DNA of 60,363 bases from an uncultured Oscillospiraceae bacterium (GCA_944383165.1 CALWON010000006.1:1-60363), one strand, 5' to 3'. Counted from the stretch's first letter, positions 1-7,720 are shown. Numbers and translations: made by a program. The notes: generated by a model not told the origin, from the letters alone.

Positions 1-263
1 CGATGTCCAGCGATTATCTCATATCCACCTTCCGGACGGGGACGGGCGATTGCAGGAGTCATAACACCAAACTGTGCGATACTTTGGACAGTTTTCTGCA
101 TAGCTTCATCATCCAGCACTTTGAAGGGGTGTCCCTTAAAAGGGTGGAGTTCAGAAAGCGGAATTTCCTGCACTCGTTCCTGTTGGGCTTCCTCTCGTGA
201 CTGGTCGGTCTGGAAAATATCATCGTAGCTGCTCAAGCTGATGTTTCCGCCTTTTTTCGGCAT
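1..263 (-). CDS. parB: ParB-type partition protein, N-terminal part (runs off the left edge)
   Basis: Centromere-binding partner of ParA. Reading leftwards from an ATG at 263, the frame stays open to the window edge (87 residues). It starts MPKKGGNISL and then shows the ParB/Srx N-terminal pattern: IPLSELHPFKGHPFKV, then a DDEAMQKTVQSIAQFG segment, then IARPRPEGGYEIIAGH, which is the start of the conserved GxRR box. A GGAGGTG ribosome binding site lies about 7 bases upstream. The start overlaps the 3' end of parA by 44 bases, so translation is probably coupled. The HTH region is outside the window, so integrity cannot be judged. Confidence 0.88.
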   Translation of the reverse strand, partial: MPKKGGNISLSSYDDIFQTDQSREEAQQERVQEIPLSELHPFKGHPFKVLDDEAMQKTVQSIAQFGVMTPAIARPRPEGGYEIIAGH

Positions 264-1044
264 TGCTCAACACCTCCTTCGTCAATACTCGATAGGCATC
301 AGCTACTTTGCCTTTCGGATCATGCTTGAAAATACTGGTTCCTTCTGCACTGATTTCTTCAGCACGAACCGAACGGGGAATATCTGTCTTATAAACTTTG
401 AGTTTGCCACCATAATTTTCCCGAATCAGATTACTGATGTCTTTGGAGTAATTCGTGCGGCTATCTACCATTGTCAGCAGAATGCCCTCAATTCGCAGCT
501 TCGGATTGATTTGGCGGCGCACCTTATTGATAGTCTGTAAAAGCTGCTCCAAGCCTTTCGCAGGGAGATATGCCGCCTGAACTGGAATCAGTACGTTGTC
601 TGCCGCAGCCAGTGCATTAACTGTAAGCATACCCAAAGAGGGCATACAGTCCAGAAGAATGAAATCATAGTTCTGTTTTACGGTATCCAGGTATTGCTTG
701 AGAATAGTTTCTCGACTCATAGCATTAACCAACGATACCTCCAAACCGGATAACTCAATGTTGGCAGGCATCAAGTCAACACCTTCCGGATGATGCAGAA
801 TGCCTTCGCCAGGAGCAATAGGCTGCTCTGAAAGGATTTTTCCCATCATATCCGATAATGTTGGAGAAAGCTGATCTGGAACAGGATGACCGAGGCAAAT
901 AGTGAGCGATGCTTGTGGATCAGTGTCTACCAAAAGCACTTTTTTACCTTCCATTGCCAAACCAACCCCCAGATTCTCGCAGGTAGTTGTTTTTCCTGTT
1001 CCGCCTTTCTGGTTAACTACTGCCATGACAGTTGCTTTTGCCAA
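220..1044 (-). CDS. parA: ParA-type partition ATPase
   Basis: Walker-type ATPase that segregates a replicon or mobile element together with ParB. 274 residues, normal for chromosomal or ICE ParA. The deviant Walker A motif KGGTGKTTTCENLG sits near residue 14, followed by LLVDTDPQASLT and a later ILLDCMPSLG (Walker B). The start is a TTG at 1044, preferred because AAGGTG lies 6 bases upstream; the internal ATG at 1026 would sit too close to the Walker motif and has no good site. It is flanked by parB and by a RepA_N initiator, the usual rep-par order of gut Firmicutes integrative elements. Confidence 0.93.
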   Translation of the reverse strand: MAKATVMAVVNQKGGTGKTTTCENLGVGLAMEGKKVLLVDTDPQASLTICLGHPVPDQLSPTLSDMMGKILSEQPIAPGEGILHHPEGVDLMPANIELSGLEVSLVNAMSRETILKQYLDTVKQNYDFILLDCMPSLGMLTVNALAAADNVLIPVQAAYLPAKGLEQLLQTINKVRRQINPKLRIEGILLTMVDSRTNYSKDISNLIRENYGGKLKVYKTDIPRSVRAEEISAEGTSIFKHDPKGKVADAYRVLTKEVLSNAEKRRKHQLEQLR

Positions 1045-1098
1045 AATTCATCACCTTACCTTTCCTAATTGTTTCTCTCATTTCTATATCACCACCTT

Positions 1099-1986
1099 TC
1101 AAATTAAACCAGAAGCCATATCATGCCGCACATCGGCGTCAATTTTTATATCTATCGTGACTGGAGCATTATACAAAGCAGCAAGAGCATATTGTTTGGG
1201 GTTGCGGATTTTGGTTGTGTTGTCCTTAAAGCAGTCTAGTACATAGCGAATGTGCTCGGAATTTAACTTCATCAAACGACTTCGTACAACCTCAGCTGGC
1301 TTATCATCACTGGCTACCCGAATTAACTTTCGTTTGCTACATACGGTTTCAACCAATATTTCCAAAATGCTTTCCAGGACTTCTTTATCATAGGGAAATT
1401 CCCTGAAAAGATAGTCCATTTCAAGTTCTTCATAAAAATACTGATAGTAGCTCTGAAATTCCTCATCCTTTTCCACATCCCTTCCAGAAAAATCGGAAGA
1501 TAGTATAGGATCAGTATCACTATACTCAGTATCTTTAATATCAGTATTATTACCTTGTGCTTTTGACAACTCTTGAAGTGTTTTATCGACAGTTCCAGAA
1601 TTGTCCTTTTGACAATTCAAGAATTGTCTTTCCACAGAGTTATCCACAAAGTTTTTTACATAGATATAATTGGGCTTCCCCAGTCCAATACGTTTGCGTT
1701 CGATCAAGCCACATTTGTTTTCCAGCTCATGCAAGAGCTTTACTGCTTTTTTCTCTGCACATCCAAGTGCGCCTTTAATTTCTTCAATCGTGAATATGAT
1801 GTAGACCCGACCAAGTTCATCCACCCATCCGTTTTTTGCCGATAAATTCATACGGTCAAGCATAATACCATAGAGCAGTTTTGCATCAGAAGATATATTC
1901 GAGAATTTTTCGTCTGTAAACAGAACTTTGGGAACCCGATAGAATGAAAATAGCTCTACCTGCTGTCCGTAGAAATAATCATACAT
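1099..1986 (-). CDS. repA: RepA_N-family replication initiator
   Basis: 295 residues. The N-terminus (about residues 10-110) matches the RepA_N initiator pattern: FYRVPKVLFTDEKFSNISS, SDAKLLYGIMLDRM, then a winged-helix stretch EIKGALGCAEKKAVKLLHEL. The C-terminal part (EVLESILEILVETV, then IRNPKQYALAALYNAP) resembles the DUF6017-type tail often fused to RepA_N in gut Clostridia. It would start replication of the excised or plasmid form of the element. GAGGAGGAGC directly precedes the ATG. The 43-codon ORF upstream ends inside this start, so the two are coupled; parA follows after about 55 bases. The domain call is pattern recognition from memory. Confidence 0.85.
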   Translation of the reverse strand: MYDYFYGQQVELFSFYRVPKVLFTDEKFSNISSDAKLLYGIMLDRMNLSAKNGWVDELGRVYIIFTIEEIKGALGCAEKKAVKLLHELENKCGLIERKRIGLGKPNYIYVKNFVDNSVERQFLNCQKDNSGTVDKTLQELSKAQGNNTDIKDTEYSDTDPILSSDFSGRDVEKDEEFQSYYQYFYEELEMDYLFREFPYDKEVLESILEILVETVCSKRKLIRVASDDKPAEVVRSRLMKLNSEHIRYVLDCFKDNTTKIRNPKQYALAALYNAPVTIDIKIDADVRHDMASGLI

Positions 1987-2110
1987 TGCTCCTCCTCACC
2001 GCCTTTTTCCTGAAGAATCTTTCTGTGCTTAGAGGAGCCATTTTAAGAGTGCCATCCCTGATACGATAAGGACAGCGAACAAGGATCATCGCCAGTAATC
2101 GCAACTTCAT
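1980..2110 (-). CDS. small 43-residue basic protein, unknown function
   Basis: Short reading frame between the Cys-rich gene and repA: begins MKLRLLAMILVRCPYRIRDG and ends in a very basic tail (RFFRKKAVRRSNV). An AAGGGGTG site lies 7 bases before its ATG. Its stop codon overlaps the repA ATG, a layout that suggests translational coupling more than chance. I do not recognise a family. It could be a real small protein or simply a coupling ORF that feeds ribosomes to repA. Confidence 0.5.
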
Positions 2111-2116
2111 TTTCCA

Positions 2117-2341
2117 TCACCCCTTTCCGATGACCTCACGCAAGAGCTTTTTCGTACACCACCCAATGCAAGGCTGCGCTCGCCCATAAGGGCATCCATC
2201 GCAATCGCTTTTAAGTTTAGGCGGCGGTGAAATCCGATAGTAACAGTTTGCTTTGCCCAGGCTGCATCCTGTCCTTTTGTTTTTCCAGTAGTAGCAGTAT
2301 CGACAGTCGCTTGGTTTATCAGCGGCATATTGTGTTTTCAT
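2117..2341 (-). CDS. cysteine-rich (VLP-type) small mobile-element protein
   Basis: 74 residues with eight cysteines in paired spacing: DCRYCYYW, GCSLGKANCYY, CDGCPYGR, CIGWC. This resembles the 'cysteine-rich VLP' family that lies next to rep/par genes on Clostridia integrative elements; its function is unknown, and the Cys pairs suggest a structural zinc site. The ATG is preceded by GGAGGAAAGGAGG. It is the first gene of the leftward rep-par unit and sits directly behind an attenuator hairpin and leader peptide. The +1 frame overlapping this gene is a shadow. Confidence 0.75.
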   Translation of the reverse strand: MKTQYAADKPSDCRYCYYWKNKRTGCSLGKANCYYRISPPPKLKSDCDGCPYGRAQPCIGWCTKKLLREVIGKG

Positions 2342-2396
2342 GATTCAAATACCTCCTTTCCTCCAGTCGCTTCAGAAGCAGTCTGGAAACAAAAAA

Positions 2397-2440
2397 AGAG
2401 TGTCTATTCACTCCCTAATAAGGGAGAAATAAACACTCTA
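2397..2440 (-). terminator. intrinsic attenuator ahead of the Cys-rich/rep/par operon
   Basis: On the minus strand AGAGTGTTTATTTCTCCCT and AGGGAGTGAATAGACACTCT can pair (about 17 of 19 positions) around a short TATTA loop, and the stem is followed at once by seven T residues. It lies between a leader peptide (stop at 2457) and the first gene (start 2341), so it can stop transcription before the operon: an attenuator, not a gene-end terminator. Confidence 0.8.
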
Positions 2441-2456
2441 TGTAAACGAAAAAATA

Positions 2457-2489
2457 TTAGATTGTATTTGGCATAACGACGTAGAACAC
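2457..2489 (-). CDS. putative 10-residue leader peptide of the mobile operon
   Basis: GTG-started frame coding MFYVVMPNTI then TAA. An excellent ribosome binding site (AAAAGGTGG) lies 7 bases upstream, unusual for a chance frame. The stop is 16 bases before the attenuator stem. The arrangement matches translation-dependent attenuation, in which ribosome progress on the leader decides whether the terminator forms. That role is inferred from position only. Confidence 0.55.
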   Translation of the reverse strand: MFYVVMPNTI

Positions 2490-2507
2490 GCAACAGCCAC
2501 CTTTTTA

Positions 2508-2600
2508 ATTAGCAAGGTTTTTTGCACCATTTTGGCTCTGATTAGCAAGAATGCCTTTCTGATTAGCAAAAACAGGCTTTTTCTTGCTAATGATTAGCTG
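2508..2600. repeat. phased ATTAGCAAG repeats (iteron- or operator-like)
   Basis: ATTAGCAAG occurs at 2508 and 2541, ATTAGCAAA at 2562, the inverted copy CTTGCTAAT at 2583-2591, and a partial GATTAGCTG at 2592. Start spacings are 33, 21 and 21 bases, close to three and two helical turns, so all copies face the same side of the helix. The array lies upstream of the rep-par operon and could be a RepA or ParB binding array or a repressor site. Confidence 0.6.
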
Positions 2601-2717
2601 GAAATTTTGTTTTTTCACCAGAGTTCGATGTCTATTTGTGGTGCTACAAAAAATTTTTTAAGTAATCACAGCTCTAAGATTAGATGCGGTGCTCATCTGC
2701 GACTGAAAACAAATAAA

Positions 2718-2749
2718 GCCGAAAACCCTTGAAAATAAAGGCTTTCGGC
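2718..2749 (-). terminator. terminator behind tRNA-Arg
   Basis: On the minus strand GCCGAAAgcc pairs with ggnTTTCGGC and is followed by TTTATTTG. It begins 10 bases after the tRNA 3' CCA, so it ends the tRNA transcript and separates it from the mobile module. Confidence 0.6.
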
Positions 2750-2758
2750 GTTATGAGC

Positions 2759-2835
2759 TGGCGTCCATAAGAGGATTTGAACCTCCGACCCCTCGCTTAG
2801 GAGGCGAGTGCTCTATCCAGCTGAGCTATATGGAC
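2759..2835 (-). tRNA. tRNA-Arg (anticodon CCT)
   Basis: Full cloverleaf on the minus strand: acceptor GTCCATA/TATGGAC, D-arm TAGCTCAGCTGGATAGAGC, anticodon stem CTCGC/GCGAG with loop CTCCTAA (anticodon CCT), T-arm GGAGGTTCAAATCCTC, discriminator G and an encoded CCA. It reads AGG codons. Its 3' end points at the rep-par module, the usual geometry of an integrative element inserted at a tRNA 3' end. Confidence 0.95.
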
Positions 2836-2918
2836 GTGTCTAATATATGATTATAGCCCGACCAAAGTCGAACTGCAATCCCTTATTCAATTTTATCCAG
2901 TTGAGCGTTATAACATGA

Positions 2919-2959
2919 CCTTAGGAGGCGACTGCTCTATCCAACTGAGCTACAGGGGC
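2919..2959 (-). pseudogene. truncated 5' half of a second tRNA-Arg(CCT)
   Basis: The minus strand reads GCCCCTGTAGCTCAGTTGG, ATAGAGCAGTCGCC, TCCTAAGG: acceptor 5' strand, D-arm and anticodon loop of a tRNA-Arg with a different acceptor stem. The match stops at the anticodon loop; no complementary 3' half follows. A further decayed D-arm-like piece (AACGCTCAACTGGATAAA) lies at about 2893-2911. This is a remnant of a duplicated or recombined tRNA and cannot fold into a tRNA. Confidence 0.7.
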
Positions 2960-3112
2960 AGACAAGTATCCATCCAAAAGCATTCCCTCACCTTGGTAAA
3001 TCTATCATCCCCTCCATTTTACACTTATTCTCTCCTCCTGTCAATGTCTATTTTGTTTGTACATCACATATATTTTTCTGGGCATAATGGAAGATGAAAA
3101 ATACAGATTTTC
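2960..3112. other. intergenic stretch without recognisable genes
   Basis: Pyrimidine-rich sequence between the tRNA remnant and the ackA terminator. I see no coding frame with a ribosome binding site and no RNA signature. With the tRNA and remnant it forms the gene-free part of 2,342-3,161. Confidence 0.5.
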
Positions 3113-3151
3113 AAATGGCACTGACTGAACCTATCAGCCAGTGCCATTTTG
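3113..3151 (-). terminator. terminator of ackA
   Basis: AAATGGCACTGGCTGA and TTCAGTCAGTGCCATTT form a stem of about 16 pairs right after the ackA stop codon; a short T-rich stretch follows on the minus strand. Confidence 0.75.
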
Positions 3152-3161
3152 AAGTAAAACC

Positions 3162-4361
3162 TTATTTTCCTACAATAGTAGCTGTATCCATAGCAATCAT
3201 CAATTCTTCATTTGTGGGAATCACAAGGATACGCACAGTGGCATCATCAGCGGACACATCCACCTCTTTACCACGGGTGTTGTTCTTCTCTGCATCCATC
3301 TTCACACCCATATATTCAAGCCCAGACACGATATTGGCACGGGTTGTTACACCATTCTCGCCTACACCGGCTGTAAAGATGATGGCATCTACACCGCCCA
3401 TTGCAGCAGCATAGGCACCAATGAACTTCTTCACGCTGTAATCAAACGCATCCAGAGCCAACTGAGCCTGTTGATTTCCCTTCTCAGCAGCATCCTCCAA
3501 ATCACGGAAATCAGAGGAAACACCAGAGATACCCAGAACACCAGATTTCTTATTCAAAATGTTCAGCATCTCTTTGATATCATATCCATGCTTGTTCATC
3601 AGATACTCTATGATACCAGCATCCAAATCGCCAGAGCGAGTGCCCATAGGAACACCAGCCAGAGGTGTGAAGCCCATCGTGGTATCCATACTCTTGCCAC
3701 CCTGAATGGCAGTAATAGAAGAACCATTGCCCAAATGGCAGGAAATCAACTTCAGTTCCTCAATGGGCTTGCCCAGCATAGCGGCAGCACGCTGAGAAAC
3801 ATACTTGTGACTGGTGCCGTGGAAACCATAGCGACGCACCTTATCCTGCTGATAAAACTCATAAGGCAGAGCATAGGTATAAGCCACAGCGGGCATTGTC
3901 TGATGGAATGCGGTGTCAAATACAGCCACCTGAGGAACTTCCTTGCCCATCACCTCAACACAGGCTTTGATACCAGTAATATTGGCAGGATTGTGGAGAG
4001 GTGCCAGAGGAATGCACTCCTCCAGAGCATTCATCACATCCTCAGTAATCAGCACAGAACCGGAGAACGCTTCCCCACCATGAACCACACGATGACCCAC
4101 TGCATCAATCTCTTTCATGGAAGCAATCACTCCATTGTGCTCATCCACCAGAGCATGGAGCACGGTCTGGATTGCCTCAGAATGGGTTGGCATTGCCACA
4201 TCAGCATCTTTGATTGCCTCTTTATTTGCGGGCTTATAAGTAAACTTACCATCAATCCCAATACGCTCACACAGTCCTTTTGCCAAAACCTCCTGTGTTT
4301 CAGGATTCAGCAACTGGTACTTCAGGGAAGAACTGCCAGCGTTGATGACTAAAATGTTCAT
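3162..4361 (-). CDS. ackA: acetate kinase
   Basis: Converts acetyl phosphate and ADP to acetate and ATP, the energy-yielding last step of acetate fermentation, in the cytoplasm. 399 residues, the usual length. ASKHA signatures are clear: MNILVINAGSSSLKYQLL at the N-terminus, AVFDTAFHQTMP, YGFHGTSHKYV, CHLGNGSSI, and FTAGVGENG near the C-terminus. I place the start at 4361: the AGAAGGAGA site is about 10 bases upstream, while the upstream in-frame ATG at 4370 directly abuts that site. No pta is adjacent. It is divergent from tmcAL, which consumes acetate. Confidence 0.96.
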   Translation of the reverse strand: MNILVINAGSSSLKYQLLNPETQEVLAKGLCERIGIDGKFTYKPANKEAIKDADVAMPTHSEAIQTVLHALVDEHNGVIASMKEIDAVGHRVVHGGEAFSGSVLITEDVMNALEECIPLAPLHNPANITGIKACVEVMGKEVPQVAVFDTAFHQTMPAVAYTYALPYEFYQQDKVRRYGFHGTSHKYVSQRAAAMLGKPIEELKLISCHLGNGSSITAIQGGKSMDTTMGFTPLAGVPMGTRSGDLDAGIIEYLMNKHGYDIKEMLNILNKKSGVLGISGVSSDFRDLEDAAEKGNQQAQLALDAFDYSVKKFIGAYAAAMGGVDAIIFTAGVGENGVTTRANIVSGLEYMGVKMDAEKNNTRGKEVDVSADDATVRILVIPTNEELMIAMDTATIVGK

Positions 4362-4546
4362 TGGAATCATTCTCCTTCTACAAAATTCTGATACAGGGCT
4401 TGCTGCTTTTGTCGGAATCGTTTAAACTTATCTTATACCACCGACATATCTACTTTTGTATTGTACCCCTTTTTTTCTTTGAAAACAAGCCCCTTCCTAC
4501 AAAAAACATTGAAAAAATTTATTGTTTCAGACAAGGAGCCACATGA

Positions 4547-5773
4547 ATGAAAGTTATTGGAATCGTTGCCGAATATAATCCATTCCATTCAGGACACGCA
4601 TATCAAATTCAACAAACCAAAGCGTTATTGGGTGAAAATTGTGCCGTTGTTGTAATTATGAGTGGAAACTGGGTGCAAAGTGCCTATCCTGCACTGATGG
4701 ACAAATGGTTACGCAGTCAGATTGCCCTTTCCCATGGTGCAGACCTGGTTTTTGAACTGCCAACCCCTTGGGCAATTTCCTCCGCAGAAGAATTTGCACG
4801 AGGCAGTATCGCTCTCCTGCATGCAACAGGCATTGTGGATACGCTCTCTTTTGGCAGTGAGTGTGGGCAAATTGCATCACTCCTCAAAGTAGCACACTGC
4901 CTCAACAGTACAGGCTATCAAGAACAGATTGCACAACAAGTCAAAGGTGGTTCTTCCTTTGCCCACTGCCGTCAAAAAGTGGTAGAACATCTGCTGGGAC
5001 AGCCATTTTCCCATATTTTAGAAACACCAAATAACACTTTGGGGATTGAATATCTGCGTGCCCTTTCCCATCTCAATAGTACCATCACACCAATCACCAT
5101 ACAGCGAATGGGCGCAGAGCATAATTCTATTGTCACACAGCCTTCTCAGCATCTCTCTGCTACACAAATTCGCAAACACATTTTGGAGCAGAATTTAGAG
5201 TCTGTTCTCCCTTTCCTATCCTCTACGGCACAAACCATTCTTTCTACTGCACCTCAAATCACAAAACATTCCCTTTTCCTTTTTGAACGGCTGATGCTCG
5301 CTTCTTTGAGAACCATGTCACTGGATGACTGGTCATTGCTTCCTGACAGCGGTGTATCAGAAGGGCTGCCCAATCGTCTCTATTCCGCAGCACATGCTGC
5401 CCGTTCCCTTGATGAATTTTATACGATGGTGAAAACCAAACGCTATGCCCATTCCCGTTTACGCCGTTTGGCTCTCTGGGGATTCCTCGGACTGACAAAA
5501 CAACACCGCCTTCCTTCCCCTTCCTATCTTCGTGTATTGGGTTTTAATGCACAGGGACAGGCTCTCCTGTCTCAAATGAAAAAAACTGCCACCTTGCCCA
5601 TTGTCACAAAACCTGCACATATGAAAACACTCTCACCTGTTGCACAGTCTTTATTTGAAGCAGAAGTGCGATGCACAGACCTCTATGATTTGCTCTCTGC
5701 TTCTGTTCCATCTGGTGGACGTGAATGGACCAGCTCCATTGTACGGGTTCATTCACCGCAATTTGACACATAA
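4547..5773 (+). CDS. tmcAL: tRNA(Met) cytidine acetate ligase
   Basis: Forms N4-acetylcytidine at the wobble position of elongator tRNA-Met with acetate and ATP (B. subtilis YlbM family). 408 residues, normal length. The nucleotidyltransferase start VIGIVAEYNPFHSGHAYQI carries the HxGH motif (HSGH); GADLVFELPTPWAISSAEEFARG and SFGSECG are family hallmarks. The segment usually read as FVQRG appears here as WVQSA, so the Arg is absent. AAGGAG lies upstream of a double ATG (4543/4547); only 4547 is in frame. Divergent from ackA with about 185 bases between, and followed after about 15 bases by a DUF3810 gene. Confidence 0.9.
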   Translation: MKVIGIVAEYNPFHSGHAYQIQQTKALLGENCAVVVIMSGNWVQSAYPALMDKWLRSQIALSHGADLVFELPTPWAISSAEEFARGSIALLHATGIVDTLSFGSECGQIASLLKVAHCLNSTGYQEQIAQQVKGGSSFAHCRQKVVEHLLGQPFSHILETPNNTLGIEYLRALSHLNSTITPITIQRMGAEHNSIVTQPSQHLSATQIRKHILEQNLESVLPFLSSTAQTILSTAPQITKHSLFLFERLMLASLRTMSLDDWSLLPDSGVSEGLPNRLYSAAHAARSLDEFYTMVKTKRYAHSRLRRLALWGFLGLTKQHRLPSPSYLRVLGFNAQGQALLSQMKKTATLPIVTKPAHMKTLSPVAQSLFEAEVRCTDLYDLLSASVPSGGREWTSSIVRVHSPQFDT

Positions 5774-5790
5774 CATACAAGGTGTATCAC

Positions 5791-6903
5791 ATGAAATCAA
5801 CATTTTTTTCTCCCAAATTTCTTTTTTCACGCCTATTCTGTCTTATTCCCTTTTTTCTCATTTTACTGTTTGAATGGTTAAAACAGGACAGTGGCAAGAT
5901 GAACACCTGGGTAATGGGATTTGTAGCTCCAGTGGAGCAATTTCTGGGGCGTATCTGTTCCAGAATTCCATTTTTATCTATTGCAGAATGTATCACTGCT
6001 GTTGCCATCATTAGTTTTCTTGTTTTTCTTGTGAATACTGTGGTTTCTCTCATCCGTACCAGAACATTTCTTTTCCTGCTCAAACAAATAGGATTTCTGG
6101 TCTGTGTACTGGCATGGCTATGGGCTGCTTTTTGTTGGATGTGGAATACAGTTTATTATATCCCCAGCCTCACGCAACGCTGTGGACTTTCTGCAACACC
6201 CCACTCTGTCGAAGAATTGACACAAGTCACCGCCTATTTTGCTTATCAAGCTGGAACCCTTGCCAGTCAGATGCCACGAGATACAGATGGTCATTTTGAA
6301 AAAAAACTGGAGGATTATTTTCAAAATGGGCGTTCTGTATACAATGTCATTGCTCAGGAGTTTCCCTGTCTTCAAATGGAATCTGTACAGGCAAAGCCTC
6401 TGCTCTGTTCTCCGCTCCAAAGTGTATTGGGCTTTACTGGCGTTTATTTCCCGTTTACTGGTGAAGCAAACATCAATACAGACTCGCCAGCCTGTCTCAT
6501 TCCTGCAACCATTGCCCATGAAATGGCACATCAACGGATGATTGCACCAGAACAGGAGGCAAACTTTGCAGGAATTGCGGCATGTATCACCAGTGACAAC
6601 CTGATTTTCCAATACTCTGGATATCTTATGGGACTAATACATCTCTCCAATGCCCTCTATTCTGTCTCTCCCTCTCACTGGCAAACGATTGTAGACACCT
6701 TTTTCACCCCAGAACTGCGGACAGACTGGAATGACAATAACAACTATTGGGCAGAGCGTGCCTCAGCGGTAGAAGAAACCGCAGAAACGGTATATGACTC
6801 TTTTCTGAAAGGAAATCAACAGGATATGGGGATTCAGTCCTATGGTGCCTGTGTTGACTTATTGGTTTCCTATGTTCTTCCCAAACTTTCTACTCAATCT
6901 TAA
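5791..6903 (+). CDS. DUF3810-family membrane protein with zinc-metallopeptidase motif
   Basis: 370 residues from the ATG at 5791 (AAGGTG 6 bases upstream; the GTG at 5782 overlaps that site). Three hydrophobic segments lie in the first ~120 residues (FLFSRLFCLIPFFLILLFEW; ITAVAIISFLVFLVNTVVSL; IGFLVCVLAWLWAAFCWMW), then a soluble domain. IAHEMAHQRMIAPEQEANF is an HExxH motif with a downstream glutamate, typical of gluzincin-like peptidases. The DUF3810 family has no established substrate. It probably shares a transcript with tmcAL. Confidence 0.82.
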   Translation: MKSTFFSPKFLFSRLFCLIPFFLILLFEWLKQDSGKMNTWVMGFVAPVEQFLGRICSRIPFLSIAECITAVAIISFLVFLVNTVVSLIRTRTFLFLLKQIGFLVCVLAWLWAAFCWMWNTVYYIPSLTQRCGLSATPHSVEELTQVTAYFAYQAGTLASQMPRDTDGHFEKKLEDYFQNGRSVYNVIAQEFPCLQMESVQAKPLLCSPLQSVLGFTGVYFPFTGEANINTDSPACLIPATIAHEMAHQRMIAPEQEANFAGIAACITSDNLIFQYSGYLMGLIHLSNALYSVSPSHWQTIVDTFFTPELRTDWNDNNNYWAERASAVEETAETVYDSFLKGNQQDMGIQSYGACVDLLVSYVLPKLSTQS

Positions 6904-6954
6904 CAACTCTTTAGCAATCTATTTTTCTCATTTACACCATATTTATGAAAGATT

Positions 6955-6963
6955 TGCTATAAT
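6955..6963 (+). promoter_or_regulatory. extended -10 promoter for the PH-domain gene
   Basis: TTGCTATAAT gives TGn plus a consensus TATAAT (6958-6963), about 40 bases before the start at 7004. No good -35 hexamer is visible, as expected for extended -10 promoters. Confidence 0.55.
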
Positions 6964-7003
6964 CTAGCGTGGAAACAGAAGTGATAGAGGAGGTGTGATA
7001 GGT

Positions 7004-7561
7004 ATGGAACAACGACTACAAGAAAACTTGTTGGATGGTGAACAAATTTTGTGGATGGGTCGTCCTGCACCATTCAAATTGATGCGTTGCCCCTACCGAA
7101 CTGCTTTCTATGTCACATGGTTGGTATGTGGTGTCGTGATTGCCATTGCCGCCTATCATCTGCTTCCTGTTTTTCCCCATTCCTATGGTGTGAATACAGA
7201 CTTGCTTGTCATCTTGATAGTAGTTTCTTTTTTCCCTATCCTGTTGTCTTTACGTCCCATGTTGGACAAGATCTGTTTAGAGAAAAATACCATTTATGCC
7301 ATTACCAATTATCGTGTTGTTTCCCTTGTACGGGACGATTTTATGTATATTCCCATTCATCCTCAGCTTCAAATTACCATTGAAGCAAAAGAGCAGGATT
7401 GTGGAAATGTATGCTTTGGTGATGCTGCTGGTCAGGATTTACAAAAAAGCAGATCCAATGCTGTGCTGGGCATCCGAAAAGAACATGATCAAAACAATAT
7501 GTTGGGCATTTTGTTTTACCATGTTCAAAACCCTGAAAAACTGCTCACTTACTTTACTTAA
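7004..7561 (+). CDS. membrane protein with bacterial PH-like domain
   Basis: 185 residues. Begins EQRLQENLLDGEQILWMGRP, the usual lead-in of bacterial PH (DUF304-like) proteins, then two transmembrane helices (about residues 36-58 and 67-86), then YAITNYRVVSL, the hallmark strand pair of the PH fold. Function unknown; such proteins are membrane-associated. AGAGGAGGTG ends 8 bases before the ATG at 7004; the upstream in-frame GTG at 6995 is part of that site. It has its own promoter. Confidence 0.72.
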   Translation: MEQRLQENLLDGEQILWMGRPAPFKLMRCPYRTAFYVTWLVCGVVIAIAAYHLLPVFPHSYGVNTDLLVILIVVSFFPILLSLRPMLDKICLEKNTIYAITNYRVVSLVRDDFMYIPIHPQLQITIEAKEQDCGNVCFGDAAGQDLQKSRSNAVLGIRKEHDQNNMLGILFYHVQNPEKLLTYFT

Positions 7562-7563
7562 CA

Positions 7564-7597
7564 GACATCTGGGGGTTCTCACTTCTCTCCAGATGTC
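7564..7597 (+). terminator. hairpin after the PH-domain gene
   Basis: GACATCTGG pairs with CCAGATGTC directly after the stop codon. The T-run behind it is poor, so it may stabilise the message more than terminate it. Confidence 0.45.
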
Positions 7598-7684
7598 CCC
7601 CTTCTATATTCTGAGATGAAAAGCTTCATGTCTTCTCTCTCCTGACAATGAATGTTCTCAGTTCATCTCAGACACTTGATCTGG

Positions 7685-7720
7685 CAGCCCCCTTTCCGCC
7701 AAAAGGGGGCTGTCTTTTTT
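7685..7720 (+). terminator. intrinsic terminator
   Basis: CAGCCCCCTT pairs with AAGGGGGCTG around a short loop, followed by TCTTTTTT. A strong terminator between the PH-domain gene and ylbJ. Confidence 0.85.

Noticed and set aside
3..200. 65-codon plus-strand frame at the left edge
   Set aside because: Antisense to parB, whose N-terminal domain reads clearly on the minus strand.
2883..2960. Second functional tRNA
   Set aside because: Only the 5' half and a D-arm-like piece exist; no acceptor or T-arm partner can be found.
3471..4352. 293-codon plus-strand frame
   Set aside because: Antisense to ackA, with no family pattern and no ribosome binding site; a shadow of the real gene.
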